A DNA stretch of 64,000 bases from Aquisalimonas sp. 2447 (GTDB lineage: Bacteria; Pseudomonadota; Gammaproteobacteria; Nitrococcales; Aquisalimonadaceae). Shown here piece after piece: positions 10,946-19,557 of this stretch; within the stretch, counting starts at the first letter, position 1, and every line of letters starts with the position of its first letter. The stretch spans positions 3,750,501 through 3,814,500 of the forward strand of contig NZ_CP050695.1 of the NCBI RefSeq assembly GCF_012044895.1, read 5' to 3'. The translations under genes were made by a program, and so were the position numbers. The notes under the pieces are model-generated. The model was not told the DNA's origin, made no database searches, and was given only the letters and a program-made list of their open reading frames with translations.

Positions 10946-11737
10946 CTAACCAATCAGCAGGCGCAGGGCCACCAGCACCAGGAGGGCCGCGAACAGCCGG
11001 CGTAGCAGCTCGCCTGGCAGCCGATGTGCCAGGCGAGCGCCCAGCGGCGCGAAGAACACGCTGGCGAGCGCCAGGCCTGCCACCGCCGGCCAGTAAACGT
11101 AGCCCGTGGCCAGCGTCGGTAGCTCCGGGCGCCCCCAGCCGGTGATCATGAACCCGGCCGCCCCCGCCAGGGCGATGGGCAACCCGCAAGCGGCTGACGT
11201 TCCCACTGCGTGGCGCATGGTGACGCCGGCCCAGGTGAGAAACGGCACCGTCAGAGTCCCGCCACCGATCCCCACCAGCGCCGAGAGGCCACCGATCACA
11301 CCGCCAACACCGCTCAGCGCCGGCGTTCCGGGCATGCGCCCGGAAGCCCGCGGATTGAGTGAAAACGCCATCTTCACCGCCACGGCCAGGATGAAGACCG
11401 CGAAGACATTCTGAAGTGCGCCGGAGGACAGATGGTCCGCAACCCAGGCACCGAGAAACGCGCCCACCGCAATCCCGCCGACGAGGCGCAGGAACACCAG
11501 CCACAACACCCCGCCGAGCTGATGATGAGCGCGCACCGACGACAGCGACGTCACGACGATCACCGCCAGGGAACTGCCCACCGCCATGTGCATCATCACC
11601 GCCTCGGGCACACCCTGGGCAGTGAACACCAGCAACAGCACCGGCACCATCACCACGCCGCCACCCAGCCCGAACAGGCCGCCGATGAGCCCCGCCACGG
11701 CCCCGGCCAGCAGATAGATCAGCAATGCCTCCAGCAT
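10946..11737 (-). CDS. TauE/SafE-family membrane permease
   Basis: An eight-helix inner-membrane protein of the family linked to export or import of sulfite, sulfoacetate and related anions. The 263 residues begin MLEALLIYLLAGAVAGLIGG and carry the two family repeats, GLFGLGGGVVMVPVLL and SALVGIGGGTLTVPFL. The ATG at 11737 has GGGAGG 5 nt upstream; the open frame continues far upstream only because it is antisense to cca. It is divergent from the NDUFA9-like gene across 147 bp that should contain both promoters. Substrate unknown. Confidence 0.9.
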   Translation of the reverse strand: MLEALLIYLLAGAVAGLIGGLFGLGGGVVMVPVLLLVFTAQGVPEAVMMHMAVGSSLAVIVVTSLSSVRAHHQLGGVLWLVFLRLVGGIAVGAFLGAWVADHLSSGALQNVFAVFILAVAVKMAFSLNPRASGRMPGTPALSGVGGVIGGLSALVGIGGGTLTVPFLTWAGVTMRHAVGTSAACGLPIALAGAAGFMITGWGRPELPTLATGYVYWPAVAGLALASVFFAPLGARLAHRLPGELLRRLFAALLVLVALRLLIG

Positions 11738-11884
11738 GGACGCCTCCCGGTCCGAGATCAGCGCACAGGGTACTGACTTGCCGCGCCCCCTGCATGTGAA
11801 AGGACATCGAAGCCGACGCAAGAGCGTGGCTCTTGGTAGACTTGCGGCACACGATCCATCCTTCCGGAAGAGGAGCGGCAGTTC

Positions 11885-12844
11885 ATGACGCGCATGCAAC
11901 GGGTCTGCATCCTGGGCGGTAGCGGTTTTGTCGGCCGCCATATCGCCAATCGCCTGCACGATCGGGGCATCCATTCCCGTATTCCCACCAGTTACCGCGA
12001 GCGCACCAAGCAGATCCTGGTGGTGCCGGGACTGGAACTCATCCAGGCCAACGTTCACGAGCCGGACCGGCTGCGCGAACTCTTCGACGAGTGTGACGCG
12101 GTCATCAACCTGGTGGGCATTCTCAACGAGAAGGGCTTTGATGGCAGCGGCTTCCGTCGCGCCCACGTGGAACTCACCGACAAGATCATCGCCGCCTGTC
12201 GGGAAAGCGGCATCCGGCGGCTGCTCCACATGAGCGCGTTGGGGGCCGACGCCGAGAACGGGCCGAGCTACTACCAGCAGACCAAGGGCGAGGCAGAGCA
12301 GCACGTGCTTGCCGCCGACGATCTGGACGTCACGGTGTTCCGGCCGTCGGTGATCTTCGGCCCGGAGGACAACTTCTTCAACCAGTTCGCAAGGCTGCTC
12401 AAACTCTCCGCGGGGGTGTTCCCCCTGCCCACGCCGAAGGCGCGCTTCAGCCCGGTCTACGTCGGTGACGTCGCCGAAGCATTCGTCACTGCGCTGCAGG
12501 ACAGCGACACCTTCGGCAAAAGCTACGACCTGTGCGGGCCGGAAACGTACACCCTGGAGGAACTGGTGCGCTACACCGCGGAAACCGCCGGCATTCGCCG
12601 CGTCGTCTGGCCCTGCAGTGACCGGCTCAGCCGCCTGCAGGCGAAGGTGTTGCAGCGCGTGCCGGGCAAGCCCTACTCCATGGATAACTACCTGTCCGCC
12701 ACCGTGGACAACGTCTGCGCGGTGAATAACCTGCCGCAGCTCGGCATCGAGCCTACCGGCATGAATGCCGTCGTGCCCGGATACCTGGGCAAAAAGACCG
12801 AGCGACAGCGTTACAATCAGTTCCGGCAGATGGCCCGGCGCTGA
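11885..12844 (+). CDS. NAD(P)-binding NDUFA9-like (complex I subunit family) protein
   Basis: An atypical short-chain dehydrogenase/epimerase-fold protein of the NDUFA9 type. The 319 residues start with the Rossmann motif VCILGGSGFVGRHIANRL and show NLVGILNEKG, LLHMSALGAD and TVFRPSVIFGPEDNF, all typical of bacterial NDUFA9-like proteins. The canonical YxxxK of active SDR enzymes is replaced by YYQQTKGEAE, which keeps a Tyr and Lys. Bacterial members are soluble and of uncertain function; a quinone or redox role is inferred by homology. It is 3 nt upstream of cca, so the two are probably co-transcribed. A MidA/NDUFAF7 homologue, another complex-I-related family, lies 5 kb away. Confidence 0.85.
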   Translation: MTRMQRVCILGGSGFVGRHIANRLHDRGIHSRIPTSYRERTKQILVVPGLELIQANVHEPDRLRELFDECDAVINLVGILNEKGFDGSGFRRAHVELTDKIIAACRESGIRRLLHMSALGADAENGPSYYQQTKGEAEQHVLAADDLDVTVFRPSVIFGPEDNFFNQFARLLKLSAGVFPLPTPKARFSPVYVGDVAEAFVTALQDSDTFGKSYDLCGPETYTLEELVRYTAETAGIRRVVWPCSDRLSRLQAKVLQRVPGKPYSMDNYLSATVDNVCAVNNLPQLGIEPTGMNAVVPGYLGKKTERQRYNQFRQMARR

Positions 12845-12847
12845 ACC

Positions 12848-14062
12848 TTGGCTACGGGCAGGGACAGCAACACTGACGGCCTGGACGTCTACCTGGTGGG
12901 CGGGGCGGTGCGCGACGAACTCCTTGGCCGGGAGGTCACCGAGCGGGACTGGGTGGTCACCGGCGCCACCCCCGAAGACATGACCGCCCGGGGTTTTCGC
13001 CCCGTGGGCAAGGACTTCCCGGTGTTCCTCCACCCGGAGACCCACGAGGAATACGCCCTTGCCCGCACGGAGCGCAAGACCGGCCGCGGTTATCATGGTT
13101 TCAGCTTCCACGCCGCGCCGGACGTGACACTGGAGGAGGACCTGGCGCGGCGGGATCTCACCGTCAATGCCATGGCCCGGCACCCCGACGGCACCCTGGT
13201 TGACCCGTTCAAGGGCCACGACGACCTGCAGGCCCGGCGGTTGCGCCATGTCTCCGCGGCCTTCCAGGAAGACCCGGTGCGCATCCTGCGCCTGGCCCGC
13301 TTCACCGCCCGCTACGCGCCGCTGGGCTTCGCACCCGCCGACGACACCGTGGATCTGTGCCGGCGCATGGTGGACGACGGCGAAGTGGATCACCTGGTAC
13401 CGGAGCGCGTCTGGCAGGAACTGGACAAGGCGCTGACCGAACCCCGGCCTTCGGCGTTTTTCGGCGTCCTCCGGGGGTGCGGCGCCCTGGCGCGAATCAT
13501 GCCGGAGGTGGACGGGCTGTTCGGCAACATGCGCACCACACTCAACGGCGAGCAGATCGACGCCGGGCACTATGCCATGAAGGCACTGGATACCGGTGCC
13601 GCCCATGATAGCGATCCACAAGCCCTGCTCGCCCTGACTCTGCAGGATCTGGACGCCATCCACGGCGCCGGGGCCATCGCCGGTCTCGCCGACCGGCTGC
13701 GCATCCCCAACGCCTACCGCGACCTGGCCCAGGCGGCCGCCGCCCATTTGCACAGCGTCCACCGGGCCCGCAGCCTGACGGCGGGCGAGATCCTCGGCTT
13801 GCTGGAACACGCGGACGCCTTCCGCCGACCGGACCGCTTCCACCAGTTGCTGCGCACGGCGGAACTCGACGCCCGGGCAAGCCAGGTTGTGGTGCCGGAG
13901 ACAGGTTACCCGCCGCGACTGCTCCTGGAACGCTGCCTCCACTCGACCCGCCCCATCACCGGCGGCGAATTCGCCCGCCAGGGCCTCAAGGGCCCCGCCA
14001 TCGCCAACGCCGTCCGCGAAGCCCGCCAGCAGACCATCGAGGAGCTATTGGCCGAATCGTAG
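12848..14062 (+). CDS. cca: tRNA CCA-adding enzyme with degenerate HD domain
   Basis: Cca adds or repairs the 3' CCA of tRNAs. The 404 residues align along their length with the gammaproteobacterial bifunctional enzyme (412 residues): GGAVRD at 18-23, catalytic ERD at 32-34 (usually DRD), FPVFLHPETHEEYALARTER, RRDLTVNAMA and EDPVRILRLARF. In the C-terminal part the phosphohydrolase HD motif (CHDLGKG in E. coli) reads LQDLDAI and the following HHGH loop is deleted, so the 2'-phosphatase/phosphodiesterase side activity is probably lost. The only long start is TTG 12848, 3 nt after the preceding stop and without a clear ribosome site, so coupling is likely. A palindromic repeat begins inside the stop codon. 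Confidence 0.93.
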   Translation: MATGRDSNTDGLDVYLVGGAVRDELLGREVTERDWVVTGATPEDMTARGFRPVGKDFPVFLHPETHEEYALARTERKTGRGYHGFSFHAAPDVTLEEDLARRDLTVNAMARHPDGTLVDPFKGHDDLQARRLRHVSAAFQEDPVRILRLARFTARYAPLGFAPADDTVDLCRRMVDDGEVDHLVPERVWQELDKALTEPRPSAFFGVLRGCGALARIMPEVDGLFGNMRTTLNGEQIDAGHYAMKALDTGAAHDSDPQALLALTLQDLDAIHGAGAIAGLADRLRIPNAYRDLAQAAAAHLHSVHRARSLTAGEILGLLEHADAFRRPDRFHQLLRTAELDARASQVVVPETGYPPRLLLERCLHSTRPITGGEFARQGLKGPAIANAVREARQQTIEELLAES

Positions 14063-14082
14063 GGTGGGCCTTCAGGTCCACC
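14059..14082 (+). repeat. Palindromic intergenic repeat, single copy
   Basis: GTAG followed by GGTGGGCC-TTCA-GGTCCACC, one arm carrying a G-T wobble. It is a solitary member of the repeat family found in pairs near 16.0, 46.2 and 60.5 kb. It starts within the TAG stop of cca. The rest of the 280-bp gap (to 14342) is AT-richer and probably holds the promoter of the next gene. Confidence 0.8.
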
Positions 14083-14342
14083 AGCGAGCCCTTAAGAACC
14101 GCTGCATCGCGAGCACCCTCACCGCCCCAGCCGCCTGAATTGGCAACACGCCCCCCGAAACATCCTGCGTCATTCCTCATGCACCGCAACAAACACCAAT
14201 AGTGCCGCACTGCCGCATCACACAATCTTCTTGACTCATTGCTCAACGGACGTTTTAAATCGGACAGGATTTATTGAAACGGAATTCCGCCAAGCAGAAC
14301 AAAACCCTTTCAATACAGAACAAATCTCCGGAGGAGAACCAC

Positions 14343-15752
14343 ATGGTGGACAAGCGACTAGCCTCGGTATTCGGACTGGCAACCGTCAGCGCGCTTGCAC
14401 TGACGGGTTGTTTCAGTAGTAGTAGTGATGACGACGACACGGTGGAAACCGCGGAACGCGAACATGACGAGCGAAGCTTCAGTGTTGAAGAGTCTCTTTC
14501 TTTCGAGGGCGACGCCGAAGGAGCCAACGAAGCCGTACAGAGTGCGATGCGCTACTGGGGGACGTACGACGGCATTCAAGGGGAAGCGGGGTACACCGTG
14601 GAGATCCCCGAAGGCTGGGATGGCGACGGGCTGATCATGTGGACTCGTGGTTTCGGCGGTGAAGGCGAGGAGCTCCCCGGGGTCGTCCCCAGAGTGGCAT
14701 TCCGGAACGCCGTCATCGAAGCCGGTTACGCATGGGCGGCGTCGACCTATTCGGCGAATTTCTACGACGTCCGCGCGGCGATAGAGGATACCAACACTTT
14801 GGCCATCAACGTGGTCGATTTTATCGAAGCCGACGGTGGCCCATCTTACGACGAGCCGGCACAGTTTTTGATTGCCGGTAATTCTCTGGGTGGTCACACT
14901 GCTGCGGCCGCAGTCGAGCGGGAGACGCTCGAGAGAGCCGCCACGCCAGTGGCGTACGAGGGTGCACTACCCCTTTGCCAGGCGGAGCAGAACCAGTTCC
15001 AGTGGCTCGGCGACTACACCCGTGTCGCCCACCTACTGGCCGGCTTCGATGACGCCGAGCACCAGGATTTTCCGGAAGATCTGCCCATGGTCCTGGCGGC
15101 TCTTTTCGAACTCGACGGCGACAATAATCCGATTTTCTCCGAACCCACTGACCAGGGCGAACGGCTGAAGCAAGTCGCTAGAGAGCTGACAGGCGGTGAC
15201 CGGCCGATCTTCGAGGAAGGCTTCGCGCAGTCCACTTGGCAGTTCGCGGTCCTGGGAACCGGCGGCGGTGACGGCACGGTAACCGGCATCCTTGCCCGCA
15301 ACATCTACGACAACACCGATCGCACCTACGCCGACGAAGTAGTCGATATGGAAATCACCCGAGTGGCCGCCGACGACGGCGTCAATCCGCTTCGTGATGA
15401 CGGGGTACGCTGGCTGCCCCTGATTAAGGGCGAATTCGACGTACCGGTCCTAACCATGCATACGCTGGGTGACTTCTTCGTTCCCTTCGAGCATCAAAAA
15501 CTCTACCGGCAACGGGCCGAAGACAACGGTAACGGGGATATGCTGGTGCAGCGGGCCATTCGGGCACCCGGCCATTGCGATTTCGCTGATCCAGAGATCG
15601 AAACCGCCGTCGCTGACTTCCTCGGCTGGGTCAACGATGATGATGAGCCGGCCGGTGACCCGATGGACGAGGCGTCCATCGCCGACGATGATTATGGTTG
15701 CGAATTTACGGCGATCGAACGCCCGGGACTGCCACAATGTAGCGAGGGGTAA
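14343..15752 (+). CDS. Alpha/beta-hydrolase-fold lipoprotein
   Basis: A predicted surface or periplasmic lipoprotein esterase. The 469 residues start with a lipoprotein signal (ALALTGC, lipidated C23) followed by a Ser/Asp linker. The hydrolase core has the nucleophile elbow IAGNSLGGH (S181), the acid candidate in LTMHTLGDFFVPFEHQ, and a C-terminal APGHCDF that supplies the histidine, so a Ser-Asp-His triad is complete. The ATG at 14343 has GGAGGAG 6 nt upstream. Strongly acidic composition fits an exported protein of a salt-adapted cell. Substrate unknown; the nearest idea is a secreted lipase/tannase-like esterase. It stands alone, flanked by AT-richer DNA upstream and by repeats downstream. 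Confidence 0.75.
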   Translation: MVDKRLASVFGLATVSALALTGCFSSSSDDDDTVETAEREHDERSFSVEESLSFEGDAEGANEAVQSAMRYWGTYDGIQGEAGYTVEIPEGWDGDGLIMWTRGFGGEGEELPGVVPRVAFRNAVIEAGYAWAASTYSANFYDVRAAIEDTNTLAINVVDFIEADGGPSYDEPAQFLIAGNSLGGHTAAAAVERETLERAATPVAYEGALPLCQAEQNQFQWLGDYTRVAHLLAGFDDAEHQDFPEDLPMVLAALFELDGDNNPIFSEPTDQGERLKQVARELTGGDRPIFEEGFAQSTWQFAVLGTGGGDGTVTGILARNIYDNTDRTYADEVVDMEITRVAADDGVNPLRDDGVRWLPLIKGEFDVPVLTMHTLGDFFVPFEHQKLYRQRAEDNGNGDMLVQRAIRAPGHCDFADPEIETAVADFLGWVNDDDEPAGDPMDEASIADDDYGCEFTAIERPGLPQCSEG

Positions 15753-15778
15753 AATACCCAACCTCTTTGTAGGCGCGG

Positions 15779-15802
15779 CCGAGAGCAGATCGCTGCTCTC
15801 GG
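15779..15802. terminator. Hairpin downstream of lipoprotein gene
   Basis: CCGAGAGCAG-ATCG-CTGCTCTCGG is a perfect 10-bp stem with a four-base loop, 26 nt after the stop. No T run follows. The whole gap 15753-16297 has no gene; it holds this hairpin and two paired palindromic repeats. Confidence 0.55.
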
Positions 15803-15950
15803 TCAGCGTCTTCTGGCTCATGGGCCTTGCAACTCCTCTCCCCCTCAATGCTCAACAGCCACGGCAACTGTATTGGGCATCTAAGCAGTGTGCCTCCTGA
15901 TGCATTGGTGTGTCGTTCACTAACGTCATGAACAGACCGGCCAGGTAGCT

Positions 15951-16118
15951 GTAGGGCGGATCTTCAGATCCGCCTTCTTTCGTGCTACGACTTTGCCTCG
16001 CCAGGATCGGCGGTAGCACTTGGCCAACCAGCCGCCACATCTAATCCTTTCCAGAAGACACCGCCGTGAAGGCACCCCATGCGGGATCACACCCGGTGGA
16101 TCTGAAGATCCACCCTAC
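15951..16118. repeat. Inverted pair of palindromic repeats (REPIN-like), copy 1
   Basis: Left unit at 15951-15974 is GTAG then GGCGGATC-TTCA-GATCCGCC; right unit at 16095-16118 is GGTGGATC-TGAA-GATCCACC then CTAC, in the opposite direction. The two hairpins therefore face each other 168 bp end to end. Arm bases change together, which supports stem formation. Confidence 0.85.
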
Positions 16119-16167
16119 GGGTCTGTTCATCATCGCCGTAAGCGGCCGGGCTAGGTAGGGCGGACGC

Positions 16168-16258
16168 GTAGGGTGGACCTTCAGGTCCACCTTCCCCCGG
16201 CTTGCAAGCCAAGGCGGCTCATTGACGCATGCACGGTGGACCTGAAGGTCCACCCTAC
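16168..16258. repeat. Inverted pair of palindromic repeats (REPIN-like), copy 2
   Basis: Units at 16168-16191 (GGTGGACC-TTCA-GGTCCACC) and 16235-16258 (its inverse) span 91 bp. A broken extra end, GTAGGGCGGAC at 16155-16165, adjoins it, as if copies had inserted into or recombined with one another. Interior contains GGCTTGCAAGCCAAGGCGGC, similar to the interior of the copy at 46.2 kb. Confidence 0.88.
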
Positions 16259-16297
16259 GTCTACGTCGAATTTGTCAGCCGGTTGCTGTGTGGCCGG

Positions 16298-17359
16298 TCA
16301 ACGCTCGCCGGCGGTTGCCGGGGGATCCCCCTCGAGGCGGTAGAGGGTGATGGCCTCGTTGAGGCCGCGGATGTTGGCGGTGCGGGGCTCGATGCAGGTG
16401 AATTCGCCGCTGCCGTTGATGGCCTGGCGTACAGCCTCCGAGACGACGATGTCACCCGGGCTGGCCCAGCCGCACAGGCGGGCGGCGAGGTTCACGGTGT
16501 TGCCGATGACGGTGTAGTCGAGGTGCTCGCCGGTGCCGATGTTGCCCGCCACAACGGGACCCTCGTGGATGCCGATACCCAGGGGAATGGACAGCTCCTC
16601 GGCCTGCATGGCCTGGTTCGCCTGGATCATCTCCAGCGCGCAGGCGCAGGCGTCCTCGGCCATGGCGTTACCGTCGAACACCGCCATGATGCCGTCACCA
16701 CCGAACTTGTCCACGTAGCCGCCGTGGGCATAGACCGCCTCCACCTGGCTGCCCAGGTGACGGCTCACGGAGGCGAACAGCTGCGACGGCTGGATGCTCT
16801 GCGCCAGGGCGGTGAAACCGCGGATGTCGGAGAACAGAATGCACACGTGCTGCTGCTCCGGTGGCGGCAGGCCGGCGCCGGGTGAGGCCTCCTGGACGAT
16901 CTGCCGCAGCCGCGGCGAGACGTAGCGGGCCAGATTGGCGCGCACCCGCTCCAGTTCCTGAGCGTAGTCGGCCTTCTCCAGCAGGTTCACCAGCCGGGCC
17001 CGCACCACCACGGGTTCCAGCGGCAGGCGCAACAGGTCATCGCAACCGGCGGCAAAGGCCGTCTGCCAGGTGGCGCGATCGTTGGCGCTCGCCGTGAGCA
17101 GGATGGGTGACAGATAGTAGCCCGGCTCGTCGCGAAGCTGCCGGCACAGGGCGATCCCCTCCTCGCCGTGGTTTTCCACGTTCAGCAGGAAGGCGTCGTA
17201 GTTCTCACGTCGGGCGAGGTCCAGTGCCGAGTCCGGATCCGTGGCGTAGTCCACGAGGAAACCCGCCGGCTCAAGAATCTCTCTCGCCGTCGGACCGCTC
17301 TCCGTGGGCGCGCCGGCGAGCACGAGAACCCGGCGCTGGGACGCCGCTGCCATCATCAT
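16298..17359 (-). CDS. Class III adenylate cyclase with degenerate receiver domain
   Basis: A cytoplasmic cyclase predicted to make cAMP. Residues about 8-125 form a receiver-like domain and about 165-345 a class III cyclase domain. The catalytic set is complete: metal aspartates in FSDIRGF and FGGDG, adenine-selecting Lys in DKFGGDG and Asp in LDYTVIGNTVNLAARL, with the transition-state Asn and Arg. The receiver has Asn60 where the phospho-Asp should be (FLLNVENHG), lacks the acidic pair near its start and the conserved Lys before Pro, so normal phosphorelay control is unlikely. The start among three Met codons (17353-17359) is uncertain; AGGAAG lies just upstream. It follows midA on the same strand after 37 nt. 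Confidence 0.9.
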   Translation of the reverse strand: MMMAAASQRRVLVLAGAPTESGPTAREILEPAGFLVDYATDPDSALDLARRENYDAFLLNVENHGEEGIALCRQLRDEPGYYLSPILLTASANDRATWQTAFAAGCDDLLRLPLEPVVVRARLVNLLEKADYAQELERVRANLARYVSPRLRQIVQEASPGAGLPPPEQQHVCILFSDIRGFTALAQSIQPSQLFASVSRHLGSQVEAVYAHGGYVDKFGGDGIMAVFDGNAMAEDACACALEMIQANQAMQAEELSIPLGIGIHEGPVVAGNIGTGEHLDYTVIGNTVNLAARLCGWASPGDIVVSEAVRQAINGSGEFTCIEPRTANIRGLNEAITLYRLEGDPPATAGER

Positions 17360-17396
17360 CCGCTTCCTGTTGCCTCATGCCGTACTGTGACGGAGT

Positions 17397-18599
17397 TCAT
17401 AGACTTTCGAGGTGATTATAAAGCGAAAACCCCGATGGCGTCGGCATTCCTGATGTCCCCGCCGCCAGAACCCGGAAACGCTCGCCCATTCCGCCGGGCA
17501 ACAGCAGCGTCTTTGCCTGCTGGGCCATCTGCACCTGGGCCATGGCATCGCCCCCCTGCCGCGCCTCCATCAACGCCGTGACGCCGGCGCCCATCAGGAA
17601 GTGGGCCTGGGTGGCATAGCCCAGCACCGCCAGCCCGGCATCCTGCGCACCCTGGGCCGCTCCGGTGAAGTCGACGAAGGCGCTGACATCCTGCAGCCCG
17701 GGGACCAGAAGCGGATCCCAGTGGGCGCGGTGGCGGTAATGGCACACCAGGGTGCCCTGGCTGCGCTCGGCGCGGTAGTAGTCGCGGCGGGCATAGCCGT
17801 AATCCACCATCAGGAGCAGGCCGTCGGCGAGGCATTCCGCGAGGGTTGCCATGAATCCGGGCAACTGCAGGCAGAGCTCGGATTCGTAGCCCGTCGGCAG
17901 GGCGGCCCCCACGTCACGCTCGATGGCCTGGACGGCAGCGGCCACGGCATCCCGAGCGGGAACAACAGCCCAGCCGAAGGCATCCCCGCTGACGGTGACA
18001 TGGAATTCGGAGATACCACCGGCATCCCGGCGGAAGCGTACCACCGGCAGGGCGTCCATGACCTCGTTGCCCAGAATCACCCCACGCAGCGGGGCATCCG
18101 GCAGTGCATCCAGCCAGCGCACGCGGTCGACCAGATGGGGCACGCTGGACTGCAGCCGCTCGTGCTGCCGCTGCCGCAGGCTGCCGCTGCGCTCCAGCAG
18201 CCAGTACTCCCGCGGAAGCCGCCGCTGGCGCTCCAGCTCGGCCAGCAGGTCCGCCGCCAGCGCGCCGTCACCGGGGCCCAGTTCCAGGATGACGTCACCC
18301 TGACTCGCTTCCAGTGCTTCCGCGCACTGCCCCGCCAGGCTCCAGGCAAACAGGGGCGAAACCAGTGGGGCGGTAATGAAATCACCGGCAGCGCCGAACT
18401 TCTCCTGACCCGCGCTGTAATAACCCAACCCCGGCTCGTAGAGCACGCCCTCCATCCAGAGGTCGAAGGGCATCGATCCGCGTGTTTCCATGCGCTCGCG
18501 CAATCGCGCGGACAACTCCCGACTCAGGGCCAGAGCATCCGGATCGGGAGCCGGCCAGTCGGCGGGCAGACCGGTTTCAGCCTGAACACCCTGACTCAT
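17397..18599 (-). CDS. MidA/NDUFAF7-family SAM-dependent methyltransferase
   Basis: A class I methyltransferase of the family whose mitochondrial member NDUFAF7 methylates an arginine of a complex I subunit; the bacterial substrate is not established. The 400 residues contain the family's MPFDLWMEGVLYEPGLGYYS, FGAAGDFITAPLVSPLF, and the SAM-binding VILELGPGDGALAADLL. The start overlaps the folK stop by 4 nt (ATGA type), so translation is coupled to the folate genes. This folB-folK-midA order joins pterin synthesis to a protein methyltransferase with no obvious functional link. Confidence 0.9.
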   Translation of the reverse strand: MSQGVQAETGLPADWPAPDPDALALSRELSARLRERMETRGSMPFDLWMEGVLYEPGLGYYSAGQEKFGAAGDFITAPLVSPLFAWSLAGQCAEALEASQGDVILELGPGDGALAADLLAELERQRRLPREYWLLERSGSLRQRQHERLQSSVPHLVDRVRWLDALPDAPLRGVILGNEVMDALPVVRFRRDAGGISEFHVTVSGDAFGWAVVPARDAVAAAVQAIERDVGAALPTGYESELCLQLPGFMATLAECLADGLLLMVDYGYARRDYYRAERSQGTLVCHYRHRAHWDPLLVPGLQDVSAFVDFTGAAQGAQDAGLAVLGYATQAHFLMGAGVTALMEARQGGDAMAQVQMAQQAKTLLLPGGMGERFRVLAAGTSGMPTPSGFSLYNHLESL

Positions 18600-19096
18600 C
18601 CGGACTCCATGTCGTCCAGTGACACCCGGCGCAGCGGCTGGTCGCGGGCATCAAACGCTGCCCACAGCTCGGCATAGGTCCGTCCGAGCTCCGGGTGCTG
18701 TTCGTCGCCGGCGATGTCCGCCAGCGGGCGCAGCACGAAGGCGTAGCGGGTGATCTCGTCCCGGGGCAGGATCAGTCGCCCGGAGCGCACGGACTGGTCA
18801 CCATAGGTGAGCGCATCCAGGTCCAGGGTCCGGGCAGCGTAGCGCTCCGGACCGCGCACGCGTCCGTTGGCGTCCTCGATGCGCCGCAGGCGCTCGGCCA
18901 CTCCCTCCGGGGTATCGCCGGTATCGAAACCCACCACCAGATTGAGAAAGTCGTCGCCGTCGAAACCCACGGCAGCGCTGGCATAGACCGGAGACACCTG
19001 CAGTTCGTGGAACTCCCGGCGCAGGTCCTGCAGGGCCCGGCGCACATGACGGGCCGGCTGAATGTTGGAACCGACACTGACGTAGACACGCACCAT
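18596..19096 (-). CDS. folK: 6-hydroxymethyl-7,8-dihydropterin pyrophosphokinase
   Basis: FolK transfers pyrophosphate from ATP to 6-hydroxymethyl-dihydropterin in folate synthesis. The 166-residue product, starting at ATG 19096 (MVRVYVSVGSNIQPARH), has GSNI, the RYAARTLDLDALTYG catalytic segment and LPRDEITRYAFVLRPLADI. An upstream extension in the same frame is GC-rich noise inside folB. The start codon shares one base with the folB stop, and the end overlaps midA by 4 nt, so three genes are read as one unit. Confidence 0.95.
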   Translation of the reverse strand: MVRVYVSVGSNIQPARHVRRALQDLRREFHELQVSPVYASAAVGFDGDDFLNLVVGFDTGDTPEGVAERLRRIEDANGRVRGPERYAARTLDLDALTYGDQSVRSGRLILPRDEITRYAFVLRPLADIAGDEQHPELGRTYAELWAAFDARDQPLRRVSLDDMESG

Positions 19097-19455
19097 CACC
19101 GCGACTCCTCGCCGCGGGTAATGGACACCCCTACCGCCCGCGCCCCGGGCACGGCGCCGGGCTTGGCCACCCGGATGCGCAACCAGGGCACTCCGAAGGC
19201 GCGCTGCAGTTCCGTGGCCACCCCTTCGGCAACACCCTCCACCAGCTGGCAGCCCGCATTGGCCACCCACTCGGCGACGTGGCGACGCACGGCGTCGTAG
19301 TCGACGGCATCGTCCACCGCGTCGGTGGCCGCCGCTGCCGCAGCATCACAGCCGAGCTCCAGGTCGAGCACCAACGTCTGGCGCACCCGGCGTTCCCAGT
19401 CGCGCACACCAATTACGGTGTCCACTTTCAGTTCCTGGATAAAGACAACATCCAT
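19096..19455 (-). CDS. folB: Dihydroneopterin aldolase
   Basis: FolB splits dihydroneopterin to 6-hydroxymethyl-dihydropterin and glycolaldehyde, the substrate of FolK encoded next. The 119 residues begin MDVVFIQELKVDTVIGVRDWER, the standard N-terminus with the catalytic Glu in the family pattern, and contain VDYDAVRRHVAEWV and LVEGVAEGVA. The start at 19455 is set by the family N-terminus. It is divergent from plsY across 102 bp. Confidence 0.95.
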   Translation of the reverse strand: MDVVFIQELKVDTVIGVRDWERRVRQTLVLDLELGCDAAAAAATDAVDDAVDYDAVRRHVAEWVANAGCQLVEGVAEGVATELQRAFGVPWLRIRVAKPGAVPGARAVGVSITRGEESR

Positions 19456-19557
19456 CGTCCTGCTTCCGTCGTGGCGAACGGCGATGATAGCGCCCCGGCC
19501 GCCTCCCCGGCCACCGGCGACTTGACCCGGCCGGGCGCAACCCATTCAATACCGGCC

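Noticed and set aside
11738-13942. Long N-terminal extension of the TauE-type permease
   Set aside because: It is antisense to cca and the NDUFA9-like gene; the permease has a good ribosome site and family N-terminus at 11737.
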